The position numbers were made by a program, and so were the translations under genes. The notes below the pieces were generated by a model. That model had not been told where the DNA came from. It did no database searches and saw only the letters and a list, made by a program, of their open reading frames with translations. From Siphonodentalium dalli (taxonomy: Eukaryota; Mollusca; Scaphopoda; Gadilida; Siphonodentaliidae), in contig CP136066.1 in the NCBI GenBank assembly GCA_032622095.1, positions 101,639,319-101,703,318 of the forward strand: a stretch of DNA of 64,000 nucleotides, given 5' to 3'. Numbering within the stretch: position 1 is the stretch's first letter; every line of letters starts with the position of its first letter. Below are positions 37,831 through 51,299 of this stretch, in pieces.

Positions 37831-40800
37831 GGCCCAGGGCACGGGGCATGCATATGGATTCATTATGTGTAAGCAATATGGTGGCAGCTTATAGTACATG
37901 ATGTAACACAAGTGTTCATTCACGAACATACACCGAAAACTTGTAAGTCAAATTTGTCAGCATGTGGGCGTACCTTAATGAGCACAGTCATTGGATGTTT
38001 TGATTGACTAATGTCGACCATTAACAGAGGAAGTTTAACCAGGTTTTGACTATCGGTTGAGCGTCAATAAGTCAAAAGATAAGCTATGATAAAGAGCGAT
38101 TATACTGTAGCTTCGTTGACAATTAACGATGAACATTAAAGAGCGTTCTTGAATATATGACATCTTATCTCACTGTATTTTTTGTGGGCTCTTTCGCGAT
38201 GCATATATGTCGCACACATATAGTGTCCGATAGGAACCAAAAAATAAATAACTTCTGTCATTTCACAGATCTTATCATCTTATCCCAAATCTCACACTCG
38301 ATAATGAACTCTAAAATATGCTAAATATATCACCATGCGTACACAGTTGTCTGGAAATTGATCAATGTGTGAATGTAGCATATTAGCCGTGACGGCGAAC
38401 GGTGGTTAAGTGACAAGGTGCATTTCGATTTCGATTTTATTGTATATGAATTATATACATGGGGATTGGGGCACAAGTTTTGTCAACTTAGTGACGTCCC
38501 TCATCCGCACAAAAGATGTATATAACATAACATTTAAACAATATGACAGGATCAAATTTGTGTATATTAAAGCAGGGAAAAAGATGTGAATATTTTTACA
38601 GAGTGTGCTATGCGTGGGGTTTTATTGTGTCCAGTTTTTTCTCTCACGTTGTCATAAGTTGTGTCTAAAATGGCCGGGCATTTAAATGTTAAATTATTTT
38701 CAATGACATGTTGTCGCAATAGAGAAAAATATATGATGTTACCCAAAACGTTTGGTTGCAGTAATGTAGGACTGTGTATTATGAAATAGTAATATATTTC
38801 TTCTGCGATCATTTTCAGAGATTCCACAGACAAGATGCTTAGTATTTTCTATATGAAAGTTATTAGTTTTCAGTTTGTGGTAAAATATTCTTCTCTGGTT
38901 GGTGAACAATGGACAGTGGAAGAAGAAATGACTAACATATATATATACAAGGTGCAAGAGCGAAACTGGTTCGAATCCCGGTTATGATTAACGAACAAGG
39001 ACGATATAACCAGTCACGTATTTGGACATGTTTTTCAGTTGAGTTCCCGTGATGTGAGGTTTCTATACGTGAAGTGGCGTGAGTTCTCTGCGAATTAATA
39101 CTGCGCGGCCTTTCCTGCAGACATATAATTAGCAATGTCGTGATATAGGCCTTGTGGCTGAAACGGCGATAATTCACAATAAGCACACAACCAAATCCTC
39201 GACCGCGAATAAAAGCAGCTGATAACTGGATGGGGATTCCCCGTCAGATTTCCAAGCAAAACTTACCGACGTGCATGCTTCGATAAGAACGGAGACTAAT
39301 CCACCCACACATTCTCCATTAAACTACTGGATTATAGGTATCAGAATTTAGAAGCCCACAAAGTACGACTTAACCTAAATACTCTGATCTGAACAGATGT
39401 TCCCACAGCTATGACTGAAACTATACACGAATCTACCAAACAGGAACGAACGTTTAGTGCGCCAAACATCACGTAGCGAGGAGACTACCAGACACAAATG
39501 CGAAGCTCCAATGGAGGACCGATCACGTTTTTATGCATTGTAAACAAACATGGACTGTACATTTTTGAGATAACTTCACGTCTAATCATCTAGGCAGTTG
39601 TATAACGAAGAGTATAAAACAACGGCGAAGGAGACAGAGATGTATCGACCGGGTTGTGTTTGGTCCGACCAGGAAATATGTCCTGTGTGCGTTCATATAA
39701 TTTTGGACCATTCCGAAGGTTTATTCACAATTATGTCCATGGTTGTTGGCTCAAACATTTGAGAGGGATAATAATCATAACGCCACATCCGAACGCCTCA
39801 TTTAAATTTGAATCAGAACATCCCGGCTCATGGTCAAAACGCCTCCTAAATTTAGCCACCAGAACGCCACCTTAAAGACATATTATGGACTTGTTCGGGT
39901 GCGTGGAACTGATTAATTAGTACATCAGGCGCTATGCCATCTGGGGAAATGTAGCATTCCACTAACAGCATCATCGAAAATCTCAAAGAAATGAACCATA
40001 CCACTCCATAGAAAACTTCGTGTTAACTACCCTCAATTGTAAATATTTACATCTTGATTCGGGACGCAACTATCAGCGATAAACAAACGCAAATGATTTC
40101 GCCATCAAGAGTCGTCATTGCATTTATTGCATATATTGCATATATAAGAATGACGGTGTGTGTTGTAAATTTGGATTAATATTCGTGAAAATAACTACTT
40201 TAAGCACGATTATTCTCCATTTCTATTTCACCACCCTACCGGAGTGTTTCATATCACTTTAAGATGGCGCTGGGGGGGGGGGGGGGGTACACCTTTGTAT
40301 AAATATCAGTTTCCTCCCAGCTAGGAATGGAAAGCGTTTTATGCTACTGATTTGCTTTAATAGTGAATTGGACATATTTTCGGAAGTGTAGGTACTGTTG
40401 AATTTCACAGGGAGATAATTCATACCTCAGAATTAGGTGAAATGTTTTTAACAGAAAAAACTATTTCCAAAAACTTAATTAAATCAAACTAGTTGCCTCC
40501 TTATGAAAATAATACCAAAAAAACAAAAAACCAGGAAGCCAATGTTGCGATCGATCTTGTATATCTACTGGTTAATTAGTTCAAATAGATTCACTTAGGT
40601 ATAGATAACATATGTTGGGTATTCTTTTGAAAACCAGGAGGTGCCATCTTGAAGGTAATGCCCAAAATTGCTTTAATAATATTTTTCCCCCACAATTATG
40701 TACTATAGATAAGTCTTCTAGCCTTCTGATTACCCTTAATTATGAGGATTTATAGCTTCGATTCTGGAAGATTAAGTTTCTGACAATTTGCCATCATGAC

Positions 40801-43800
40801 CATCAATGTTGTAATTACCATGCACCTCTCCGCAACCTGAATTCGAATACAATTCCAAATAGCAAAGGACGAATCTGTCGTCGTGGTATGGTTTATCACA
40901 ACGAAGAAAAAAAACTCTAAACCGACCAACAAACACATTTTGGTGACGTTACAAATTAGAGCGATGTTTTTTGTTTGGATTGTCGGTGTCTTGCGTCGCT
41001 TTCACGCAGGAGCTATATTAACATATGACATCACAACTCTGCCAGTTTCGTGGACAGAGAGGAGTGACAGGACACACAACACATGCATGGGGGGGGGGGG
41101 GGTCATTAACATCTACGTCGCTGCGCGTAGAAACCACTTTTTAATCGGGCAGAATCGATATCGTTTCAATTTACCGCATATGTTGTACCCTGTGTTTGCT
41201 ACATGCGGTGTGTTTGCCTATTCAACGTAATTGACTCCCAACACTTCCACAAGAACAAATCTGAATATTGTTCCAAACTAGCCCAACAGATAGATTAAGC
41301 CGATTACAAATCAACCACCCGTGGTTGGTTTAAAAGTTAGGATTATGATAGCCGATTACGTTGTCGTCTGTCTTGATATATTTCGACTGCATACTGCCAT
41401 TGTGAAACAATTATTGCCCTTGATCAGCATGTGTTGTCTCCCACTGTGAAGCCGACAAACGGATTAACGCGATTAATGTTAAACCCGCATTATGATGAGG
41501 TGCATTGTCGACCGCAATAATAAACTGCGTAAAATTAATATCACAATAATACATAATTGCACGTACTTGATATTTCAACGTTGAGCAACGGTATTCTCCC
41601 GTTTTATATTATAATATTACTGCGAATTAAACCGAATTTGAAAGACGCTCAACGTCTGACGGCGAATAATACAATTCTTAATGAGGGAGCATGCCGACCA
41701 AAGACGCCTGAGCGTAAACTTAAAACGTAAAAAATAAAATATAGTTTTATAGTAAGGGGGCATGAAGTAAAATCTGCATGGTGGCGCTGGTTTTCACGAA
41801 AAAATAATTTAAATGAGTTGTGCAAGTATTAGATGGTACATATGATGTTCTCAAAAATGAAAAATGCAGTCGTAATCAGAAAGTTTCAAATCAGAAAGGG
41901 GGAGGGGGTGAACATGTCGATATGAAATTCGTCCAAATTTCATTTCACACTTTGAACTTTGAGAACATAACCGGCTCCCTCTGATTTTAAACTTTTTGGC
42001 TACAACTGCATGCATATTTCATTTTTGAAAACATAGCCGTCCGATTGAATCATTTCATTAGATCAAGAAAGGTACAGCGCGTGCACTGGTCACCCATGTC
42101 CAGTAGTTGAGTTGTTCCCGGCCAAAGGCCGGGCAGGATGTTCGGAATTCAGTTTGCTGTTCCATTCACCCTTTCTTGGTGTGTTGGTGATGATCGGTCT
42201 TGTTGGTCTTTGTTCTGTACTTTCGGTAGTCTGTGGATTGAGGTCTTTGGGGCTGCTATATGGGAATGGCGGCACCGTACTTCATTACCACCCATGTTTA
42301 GGAGCCAAGTGAGACTATATATATATACGCATGCATGCACTGGCCAATCTCCCGGTTCGAGAAAGGTGACTTTTTACATGAAACATGTGAACAAATGAAG
42401 CCCCCCTCCTAATACAAACATTTAAGCACACACATGTTAACAATATGACAGCTGAACATATATATTTACATACATGATTTGTGATTGTATGGTACTTAGT
42501 GTAGGATTTGTAATGCCTTCCAGAGCTCATTGCTATATGGGTTATGGTTGATTTGCTGGCCAGAATTTGGTGGCGTTTGAGTGGTTGTTCGTTTAATTTC
42601 AACTGATCTCGGAGCATGGTTTAAAAAAATACCTTATATTTGTGGAGATGGAGAAGTTTTATCATATTTTGGTAGGCAATAGTTAGACTGCTGCTCTGGT
42701 ATACGTAATAGATACGATAGAGCAATACTAAATAACTGATGACTGAGTGGAGAGTAGTCCCATAACTGAGGAGTCGGTATAGATTACTAATTTGAGTAGA
42801 TTATACATTAAATCAATTTGCATTCCTTACTTGTGAGCTAGATTTTTATAGGTGAGTTGTCGAAAAGCTTAGTGGCTACAACATATTGCCGAATTATGTC
42901 GAACAGCTACTTATTTCGAGAAAGCTATGTCAGGATAGATTTGATTTAGATGCTTGGAATTATAACTGTCTAATATTCCACAATAACATATCAATTAAAC
43001 ACCCCGCTGTCCATGTAATGAAAGTAATATTTTCATCACAGTTGGATTGACAAGTGAAGTGACCCTTCGAGGCACACGCTCATACACTAGCGTAAATTAT
43101 GCGGACCACCCCGTAGCGACGGTACAATACCGGATTTCTACTTTTGGTAAATCGAGTGCACCCCAAATAGCGGTTCGATAAATTTCAGACACAGGGGACA
43201 TTCCATCGTAATGAGCGATCAGCCGGCGGCGAATATGGCGGTTTTGAATCGACCGCACGCAACAGCCAGGTGCCAGATATTGTATGACTAATACGGGCTT
43301 TCTGAACTCAGCTAGATGACCTCGCATCTCAGTCAAGATTCATGTAAACATAACATGGGAATGCAACCCAAAAATATTAAAAAAATACCCCGACATAATC
43401 TGGACCGAACACCATGACCTTGTGTCCTGAATGTATGGGCTTATAGATCATGCCATGGGGCCAGAACATATACTCTGGCTATACGTGTGTATGGGCGGTC
43501 ACGCCATGTGTGATCGTGTTATTAGTTGCAAGATGACATCTACACATTGACTAATTGCGAGGCATCGAAGACGCGGGAAAAGGAAAATTAATTTCAAAAT
43601 ATATTAAAGATAGGTTTAGATCGAAAAATTCTGACTTCAAACGCCACGAGCTGCCATGCATCCAACGACCACATGGGACATTGCGATCGCCAGATGTTCT
43701 CGCATATTCGATAAAAACGTTCCATACTTATCTGTATTGATTTGATTTAAACATATATTTTGGGAAGGCAAGTTTTTGAAACTAACACGAACATTCGCAC

Positions 43801-46800
43801 AATCAGCATATGTATAACATATGTATAACAACATTATTACAGGAATAACTAGATGTCTGATTCCATGAAATCAGATATACTTCCATGGTATCCTCAATCA
43901 ATGTATTGGCTTATAGTTTCGTTTGGTCTCGTGTAAAGGTTACTTTGTAACCAAAGATACATTGCATGATTTCATGTCACATGGTTCGAACCAAGACCAA
44001 GTTAACACTATCAAAGTTTGCGTGAATAACATCGTTTACTCGATGCTAAGTTAATCGCATGCCAGACATAACCATGTTAGGAAGGATTAAGACAGGTCTT
44101 GCCAGTACCACTTGGCGAAACCGCAGATTCTTCGCGTTTCGAGAACGTGGCAGTGTCGGTACGAAAACATATAATATTTCAACACCGCACGTTCTGTTCA
44201 GTCCGTATGCATTGGCGTATTAAATGACTTAAATGACAAGCATATGGGCCCAAATTGTAATCTTTGAAGGGCCCAAAATTTCCAAAGAATTTCCGTTCTT
44301 TTCTTTCAGTTTCATGATATGCGTTAGATGTTATATTCTAAATTTCACCCGATTATAAGAGAAAACAAACCCAGACCCATAATACCGACACTGGCAAAAT
44401 TTGGAGTACATCGAACACTCTTATTTTGGACGTATGTGGTGGTCTCCGATGTTTGATTTAAACAATATTTATTGATTTAAACAATATTTATTAGCCCCAA
44501 TATTACATCTCCGATGTTTGTTCGTTTTGATGGAGATACGGCTACAAAAAATTCAAACCAATATACAAACTTTGAGGGCAATTAACTCTTGCTTTTCTAC
44601 TCTGAATTAAAAAATCCATGTTGAAATCGACAGAAGAAAATGTTCCGAAAACTGTTGCCCCCCCCCCCCATGCCCGATCTAAACCTTGCCAAATTTCGCT
44701 TTCGCACTACTGAAATGGCGAAGATTAAAACAACTGTGAAGACCAAATTCAGTTGTCTGGAAAGATGTACGAGAGGACTCCAATGTATTAGAGGTTTGTC
44801 CATCTGTGGGCGATAACTCTACAGGGGAAACGCGGACAAAGGTGTTGATATCCGTGGTCAGTATAGTGCATATCGAGGTGTGTTTATAATACAAGTTTCG
44901 AATGCTCTGCTCCTCACAATTTCTTAAAAACATTTGTTTGGTCCCGAAATCGCGACACCTTCATTTTCAGCAGCTCTTTTATATAGATGACAAAGATATA
45001 CCTTCCTTAGAATTTCTGTGTATTTGCAATTAAATGGAAAACGGCCCCAATATAGAATAACAATAAACTTCCTTGCATAGTTACACCATGGAAGTATAAT
45101 TAATGACAAACAGTTGGGTATGACGAGTGGATGAATGCAATATAAAGAATCCTATATATATAACCATAACATATATGATATTATATAACCCTGCGTGGTT
45201 ATATATATGTCTGGATTTTTTAGGACTGATGGGGCACATGTATTAGGCGGTGATAGAGTCAATCAAGTTCTCGACCTAAACCTGTATAGTATTGATGTAA
45301 ACATATTTTATTATTCCAAATAAATAGACATACAGAATATGAAACAATGGTTTATCAGAATTTGGTGGAATAAGTGGATTTGGCATAAAGCAAAGGATGC
45401 TGAATTAAAGCCATATCCATTATTTCGTGATACCCCAGCCATGAGGATTTTAAGTGTATATAATACCCGGTGCGGGTTGATCCGGGTGTATATATATATA
45501 TAAATTGGTTGATATAATATTAAGGCATCTGTATGAGTATGGATTTGGAATGTGTATACATTTATATTTACATTTGAGTCTCAGCTATAGATTCATCGTG
45601 TTCCTGCCAGTCCTGTCTGACTATATATATAATAATTATTGAAGATATAGATAATGATAACATGCATGACCACGACAATTAGTTACGTTACATTATCGCT
45701 AGACCCAGTGAGATATTTTGGCGGAAGTGGTGGATCGCCATGACTCAATGATGGTCTCCTGAGTAAACAAAAGTTATGAAAACCGTTTAGTTTGGATGTA
45801 TAGCAGTGAAGTATTCCTTTGCATTTTCTCACTCGACCGTACCATATTTCACATCCCAAGAGAAACTCTGATTTTCAATTATATAAAGCCTTCGATAGCA
45901 ATACACAACTGCACGGTGGCTGTATATATCATCCGCAAAACGGCGAATTAATATCGGACGCAATTCATTAATGTGACATTTCAAAGACAAAATTAAATAG
46001 CTGACGTTGATTGTTACAAAGTTGTCAACAATTCGTGTGTTTATAACCAAAACCACAAAGATTTCCAAAGGCCAAGCTTCTTAACGTCACGGAGCGATCA
46101 TATTCACTGGTTTTACTAAATGCACTAATCGCTGATATTAACACGACCACTTAGTTCTCTATCAATCATTATAATTCCACCACTTCAATACACTGAACAC
46201 TACGAGAGGGATTTTCTCCATATTCAGGTTGTCTATTTTCAATTATTTGTTTCCTATAGGCGAAGCGTAAAAGACTTTAAGTCCATAAGAGCATTACAGG
46301 AAAACGGTCGAGAGTGCCGCACGTTTCTGCATTGAGGATTTGTGGGTTTATAAACTTCTACATGTCGACCGTGTCTCAACACGTGAAGGCATTCGTGTAA
46401 AGAGAATCCGTTACTCTGACATTAGGAACTATAGTTCATTAAATTGACCCGTTGTTGATTCAGCAATATTCGCCAATACATAGCTAATTACGACGGTCGG
46501 TATAGTTGACGTTGATGGCGTTATTTTGGTCAGGGATTAATCGATTTTTCAATCCATTATAATCGATCATATAAACGCCTGATACAAAGAAACAAAATAA
46601 TTATTCAGTTGACACCAGAATAATGGAAGTAATATTCATTGGTATTTGAGAATATTGACACATGAAGTACTGCGGAAATTTGCTGATAAAACAACGCAGG
46701 GTATGATGATCGTGAATTTATTATTCCATATTTTCTATTTAAAAAAAACCAAGAACTTTGATTCTGTTCATTATCAGTACATATTTGGTGAGAGACTCTT

Positions 46801-47171
46801 AGGTTTTTGTTTTGTTTTGTTTTTATATAGAGATTTTTGCACCTATTTTATGACACAATCATGTGGTGAATAAAACTGTATATTTATGGTAGGAATGAAA
46901 ATCTCGGGGTTTCGAAAAACAGGTTAAGCATACTGACTTAAAAAATATATTCTTGGTTATAAATCCGGGACCTGTATACAAATTATAGTAACCTTTTTGG
47001 TAACAGTAACTCAACTTTTTCGAAAAATGGTGTCGTATTTTCAAGGTTCAAAATAAAGCTAGAATAATTGGTCGCTTTTGGGACATTCTTGCAATAAAAA
47101 TAGGTCGAAAATAAAAGTAAGATAGACGTTCTTTACTGCTACCATATCATGAAATGACAATCATTATTATT
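37831..47171. other. Gene-free stretch
   Basis: No supported gene. Noted within it: G runs at 40272-40287 and 41089-41102, a C run at 44658-44669, a local inverted repeat at 41832-42035 (TTCTCAAAAATGAAA against TTTCATTTTTGAAAA) and a 20-base direct repeat TGATTTAAACAATATTTATT at 44452-44492. Open frames up to 115 codons show no family features. Confidence 0.5.
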
Positions 47172-48238
47172 AGCTCAACTTACTTTGTAAGTTTGAGCTA
47201 TTGCCATGGTTTGGCGTCCGTCGTCCGTGGTGTCCGTGTGTTCCGTCAACAATTTCCTTTGGCGCGGCTACAGGTCATACCGTTGGTCTGATCTTTATGA
47301 AATTTGTCATGAATGTTGACATTGACATGTAGATGGGAACGAGTCATTTTGGTGTCATTCGGCCAAAAAACATGGCCGCTGGCGACCATCTTGGATTTCA
47401 AAATTCAATCCATTGGCGCGGGCTACAGGTCGTACTGTTCGTCTGATCATCATGAAATTTGTCATGGATGTTAATATTGACATGTAGATGGGAACGAGTG
47501 ATTTTGGGGTCGTTCGGCCAAAAATACATGGCCGCCAGCATCCATCTTGGATTTACCCTTTGCATGACTAAATCCTTTGGCGCGGGCTACAGGTTGTAGC
47601 TTTGGTCAGAACTTCATGAAATTTGTCATGGATGTTAACAATGACATGTAGATGGGACGATTCATTTTGGTGTCGTTCGGCCGGAAAACATGGCCGTCAA
47701 CAGCCATCTTGGATTTTACTCTTTACATGACTACATCCTTTGGCGCGGGCTACAGGTCGTACCTTTTGTCTGATGTTTATTAAATTTGTCATGAACGTTG
47801 CCATTGACATGTAAATGGGAACGAGTCATTTTGGGGTCATTCGACAAAAAAACATGGCTGCTGGCAGCCATCTTGGATTTCAAAATTCAATCCTTTGGCG
47901 CGGGCTACATGTCGTACTATTCGTCTGATCATCAAGAAATTTGTCATGGATGTTAATATTGACATGTAGATGGGAACGAGTGATTGTGGGGTCGTTCGGC
48001 CAAAATACATGGCCGCCAGCATCCATCTTGGATTTTACTCTTTGCATGACTAAATCCTTTGGCGCGGGCTATATGTCGTAGCTTTGGTCAGATCTTCATG
48101 AAATTTGTCATGGATGTTAGCAATGACATGTAGATGGGAACGAGTCCTTTTTTGGGTCAATTGGCCAAAAAACATGGCCGACAGCAGCCATCTGGGATTT
48201 TACTCTTTGCATGACTAAATCCTTTGGCACAGGTTAGA
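47172..48238 (+). repeat. ~160-bp tandem array with a three-unit higher-order period
   Basis: Six units, each with TTTGGCGCGGGCTACAGGTC, CATGAAATTTGTCATGGATG, GACATGTAGATGGGAACGAG and a CATGGCCGC...CCATCTTGGAT block. Unit starts near 47267, 47413, 47577, 47737, 47893 and 48058. The entry sequence is GAGCTATTGCCATGGTTTGG with GTCCGTCGTCCGTG. Related to the array at 60.4-62.3 kb in opposite orientation. Confidence 0.85.
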
Positions 48239-50194
48239 CTTTCAATTAGCACCTTTCCTGTCCTATATACTGTCAACCATTAAATTATTCCCCTACCTAA
48301 GTTGAACTACAGTGTCATTGACACTTTCATTAATTGTTCCATGCGAAATGGATTCTACATGGATTAATAAAGTAGGGCTATGTTCATAATTTGAAATGCT
48401 AAAATTTTCTGGGTAGCGAACATGGCGGATCACCACCAAAGATAATTGTTCTGGATCTCAGAATTAAAAATAAATACTTCCCGGACATGTATATTTCGAA
48501 TCTATGTGGCTCTCTTCAACAGTATATATATAGTTGAAACATGTGTTGTTTTATACAAATGATTTAGCATATGCAGGGATGGCGACTCTTCTTCCACTAT
48601 GAAAATGAAACGTAATGTTAATGAACTGACAAAATGCTTCATTCAAGTACCACAAAGTCTCCTTCAATATATATTTAATTGCAGAGAAATGCAAAGGAGC
48701 GCGATTATTGTGGCATACATATCATCATAACCAATACATCTCGCATGACATCTTGCAGTGACGGAAAAGGAATATAGCTGTCGATTAAATTTCAATAGAA
48801 TCCACGCTTATACAGCGTCACGCTAGTAAATGAATTCAGTTAACTGTTGTAATGTAAGAAATGCACACAATATGTTCCCACAGATCGATAACATTTAACA
48901 TATTAAGTAAATGCGCAATCAAAATCCAATCGGGAAATATCTATTACCAGCACCCGCTGATTGTCTTCTTTGAATAAATGTGATCAAGATAAGGGAAATC
49001 CTCGCGTGTGTTTGTATTCATTGACTTATTTGACGGGGATTAGAGATTATCTTAGATAGTACTTGACAGTTCCGCGTCGTTACCCAGACGTTGCACAAAC
49101 GCCGGTCCACATCACGCAACTCTTATGCTTTTTTAATAAACCCAACACAACAAAAGAACAAGACGCAGCGAGGACGTTGGCCGAAAATCGCTGTGTATCG
49201 ATGTCAAGTTTTGTCATACGACGTCTTAGAAAAGTTCGCATCTGTCACCGCCAATATCGGACTGTTATCTAAAAATGATGCACACGTGTGTAACGGTGTC
49301 TTGTCGACGTCGGTGCTGAAAACACCGGCTGCCAAAGAACATGGCGGCATGCGGCTTATCGGATTTCGTACTGAGTTTAAAATTGAGTGGTCCTGGAAGC
49401 GCAGATTTAGGATGTGTGGTGCTTGGTGTCGTGCTGGTAAATTCCGGTACGGTGTGATGCCTCCCTAGTTGTCACCATCTGGCATATTAATTATTTGCTG
49501 ACACCACTATTTAAGTGGTAGCCAATATATTACAAACGTCAACACAGAAAGTTTTGGTTCACCACTTCACTATATATTGCGTTGCAACATCTTGACATCT
49601 ACGCAGGGACGCGGCGACAGGGGTGGAGTGGTGGTGGGATCAACTATATCGTCGAAGATTATCAACAGATGGCATTTTCATGCCTGCATGTTCTGAAAGT
49701 TTGATTATCCAATCAGTATTTGGTGTGGAAATTGTTGTTTTAGACAAAAATTCGAATATTTTCTTAGCTTCAGTCAAATTATAGGACAAAAATGGAAATG
49801 GAATCATTTGGAAATTTCCCAAACGTTTAGGTTGGAAATTTAAAATAACTGGAAAACTTGCTAAGCCAAAATGGTATTTGCTTAATTTGTATATTTATTT
49901 CTGGTTCCAGGAGAGGGTTGGGTTTGTAGTTAGAAATCATAAAAAGATTGACCCTCCCCCCAACGGAGGAGACCTCTCCACGTCCGGGCTGCATCAACAA
50001 TACCAATTTGCAATTTAAATTTGGTGTTTCTAACGGAGATTTTGAAGAATATTTCATTAACGCTTATTTGATATGGAATATATATAGTATCAGTAATAAT
50101 ATTAGTCACGTATGGCCAGTATTTGTCATGTGTCACAAAAAGCTAAGACCTGGCAATAGTACCACCTTCTCAAAATAGAGGATATCTATAATGA
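48239..50194. other. Gene-free stretch
   Basis: No supported gene. A 125-codon open frame at 49091-49468 overlaps another on the same strand and has no recognisable domain. Confidence 0.45.
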
Positions 50195-50311
50195 GTCGCA
50201 ATTTTTTCGAAATGTAGTATCGAGTGCACTAAATTCGATGCGAGCCGAGCTTAGCGAGGTTCGAATCGAATTTAGTGGACGAGGTTAATACATTCCGTAT
50301 ATAACTGCGAC
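50195..50311. repeat. Hairpin element T2
   Basis: CACTAAATTCGATGCGAGCC pairs with the block GGTTCGAATCGAATTTAGTG; outer arms GTCGCAATTTTTTCG and ATATAACTGCGAC extend the stem. Confidence 0.75.
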
Positions 50312-50330
50312 AAAGAATTGTACATCCAAT

Positions 50331-51051
50331 TGATCACATAATCACATTTTAGCAAGGAAAAATGATCTCGAAACGGCTGGGTTGAGCAAAATTAAAATAT
50401 TGATTTCCGTATCACACCAAACGAGGGAGTAGAGACACATTCAAGAAAGCATATATATAGAGGATCTCACATGAGTTTCTATTTTATACGGAATTTATCA
50501 ACCGAGTTCACTAAATTCGATTTGAGCCGAGGTTTACCGAGGCTCAAATAGAATTTAGAGGACGAGGTTGATAAATTACGTATAAAATAGGACGAGTGTG
50601 AGATACCTTTTATCACATGATCAAATAAACCCGAAGCAACGCGAAATATTCATCGAAAACAACAATCATAAACTACAGCGATCGCAAGTTATTTGAAGAA
50701 CGCCGTGACGTCATCGCACGCGCTGATATTAAACGTGTCTATTACCGATAATTATGAAACTGCTTTTATGGCCAAATTATGTGATAAATATAGTTCCATT
50801 TTAAATGTGTCTTTTCATGTTGAAATGTTTTTTCAAACATCCTTATCACCCATGTTTATCTCAAAGTCAAGACTAAACAACCCAACACAAATCGAATATC
50901 ATAATTATATTCTAATTAACATATTAATAAAGTTCCGGCATTGTCATCGATATTATCGCGCTAAGCTCGTACGTCACTGCGCATGCCGATAATACACGTG
51001 TGTCTTACTAAACAATATGAGGCCGGGTGTAGGGGCTAATTATGTGATAAA
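50331..51051 (-). mobile_element. Element D2, inverted, with hairpin insertion
   Basis: Starts TGATCACATAATCACATTTT and ends GGGGCTAATTATGTGATAAA, the inverse of D1's ends. It shares with D1 the blocks AGTTCCGGCATTG, AAATGTGTCTTTTCATGTTG and CATGTTTATCTCA. It supplies the empty site for the C array: TTTGGTGTGATACGGAAATC then AATA without interruption (in reverse complement). Confidence 0.65.
50464..50604. repeat. Hairpin element T3, 141 bp
   Basis: ATCTCAC...TATTTTATACG..AATTTATCAACC on the left pairs with the complement on the right; inner arms are TCACTAAATTCGATTTGAGC and the block around GGCTCAAATAGAATTTAG. Confidence 0.8.
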
Positions 51052-51259
51052 TATATATCTGATCACCAAATACCTTGATTTCTTTACCTTCAGGTGTATT
51101 TAAATTAATTACATGTTCTCAATTACCATACATGGTTTGTGTTATACGAGCGACTGGACGCTCGGCACTAGAATGGCAAGCTCTCGAAAGATGTCGAGAC
51201 ATGTAGGGTATATAAATGTACATGTAGCTATTGCTATATAGAAAGTATGGAACTCTGCG

Positions 51260-51295
51260 TATGGGATAATCCCAATGTATGGGATAATCCCAATG
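51260..51295 (+). repeat. Two tandem 18-mers containing TAATCC
   Basis: TATGGGATAATCCCAATG is repeated exactly. Each copy holds TAATCC, the K50-homeodomain site, on the + strand. No gene is near, so function is doubtful. Confidence 0.8.
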
Positions 51296-51299
51296 TACT

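Noticed and set aside
38968-38978. tRNA B-box-like GGTTCGAATCC
   Set aside because: No A box at the right distance and no acceptor or anticodon stem can be drawn; at most a tRNA-derived SINE remnant.
47837-48022. Small frames in the 47-kb tandem array
   Set aside because: They repeat with the array units and are not conserved as protein.
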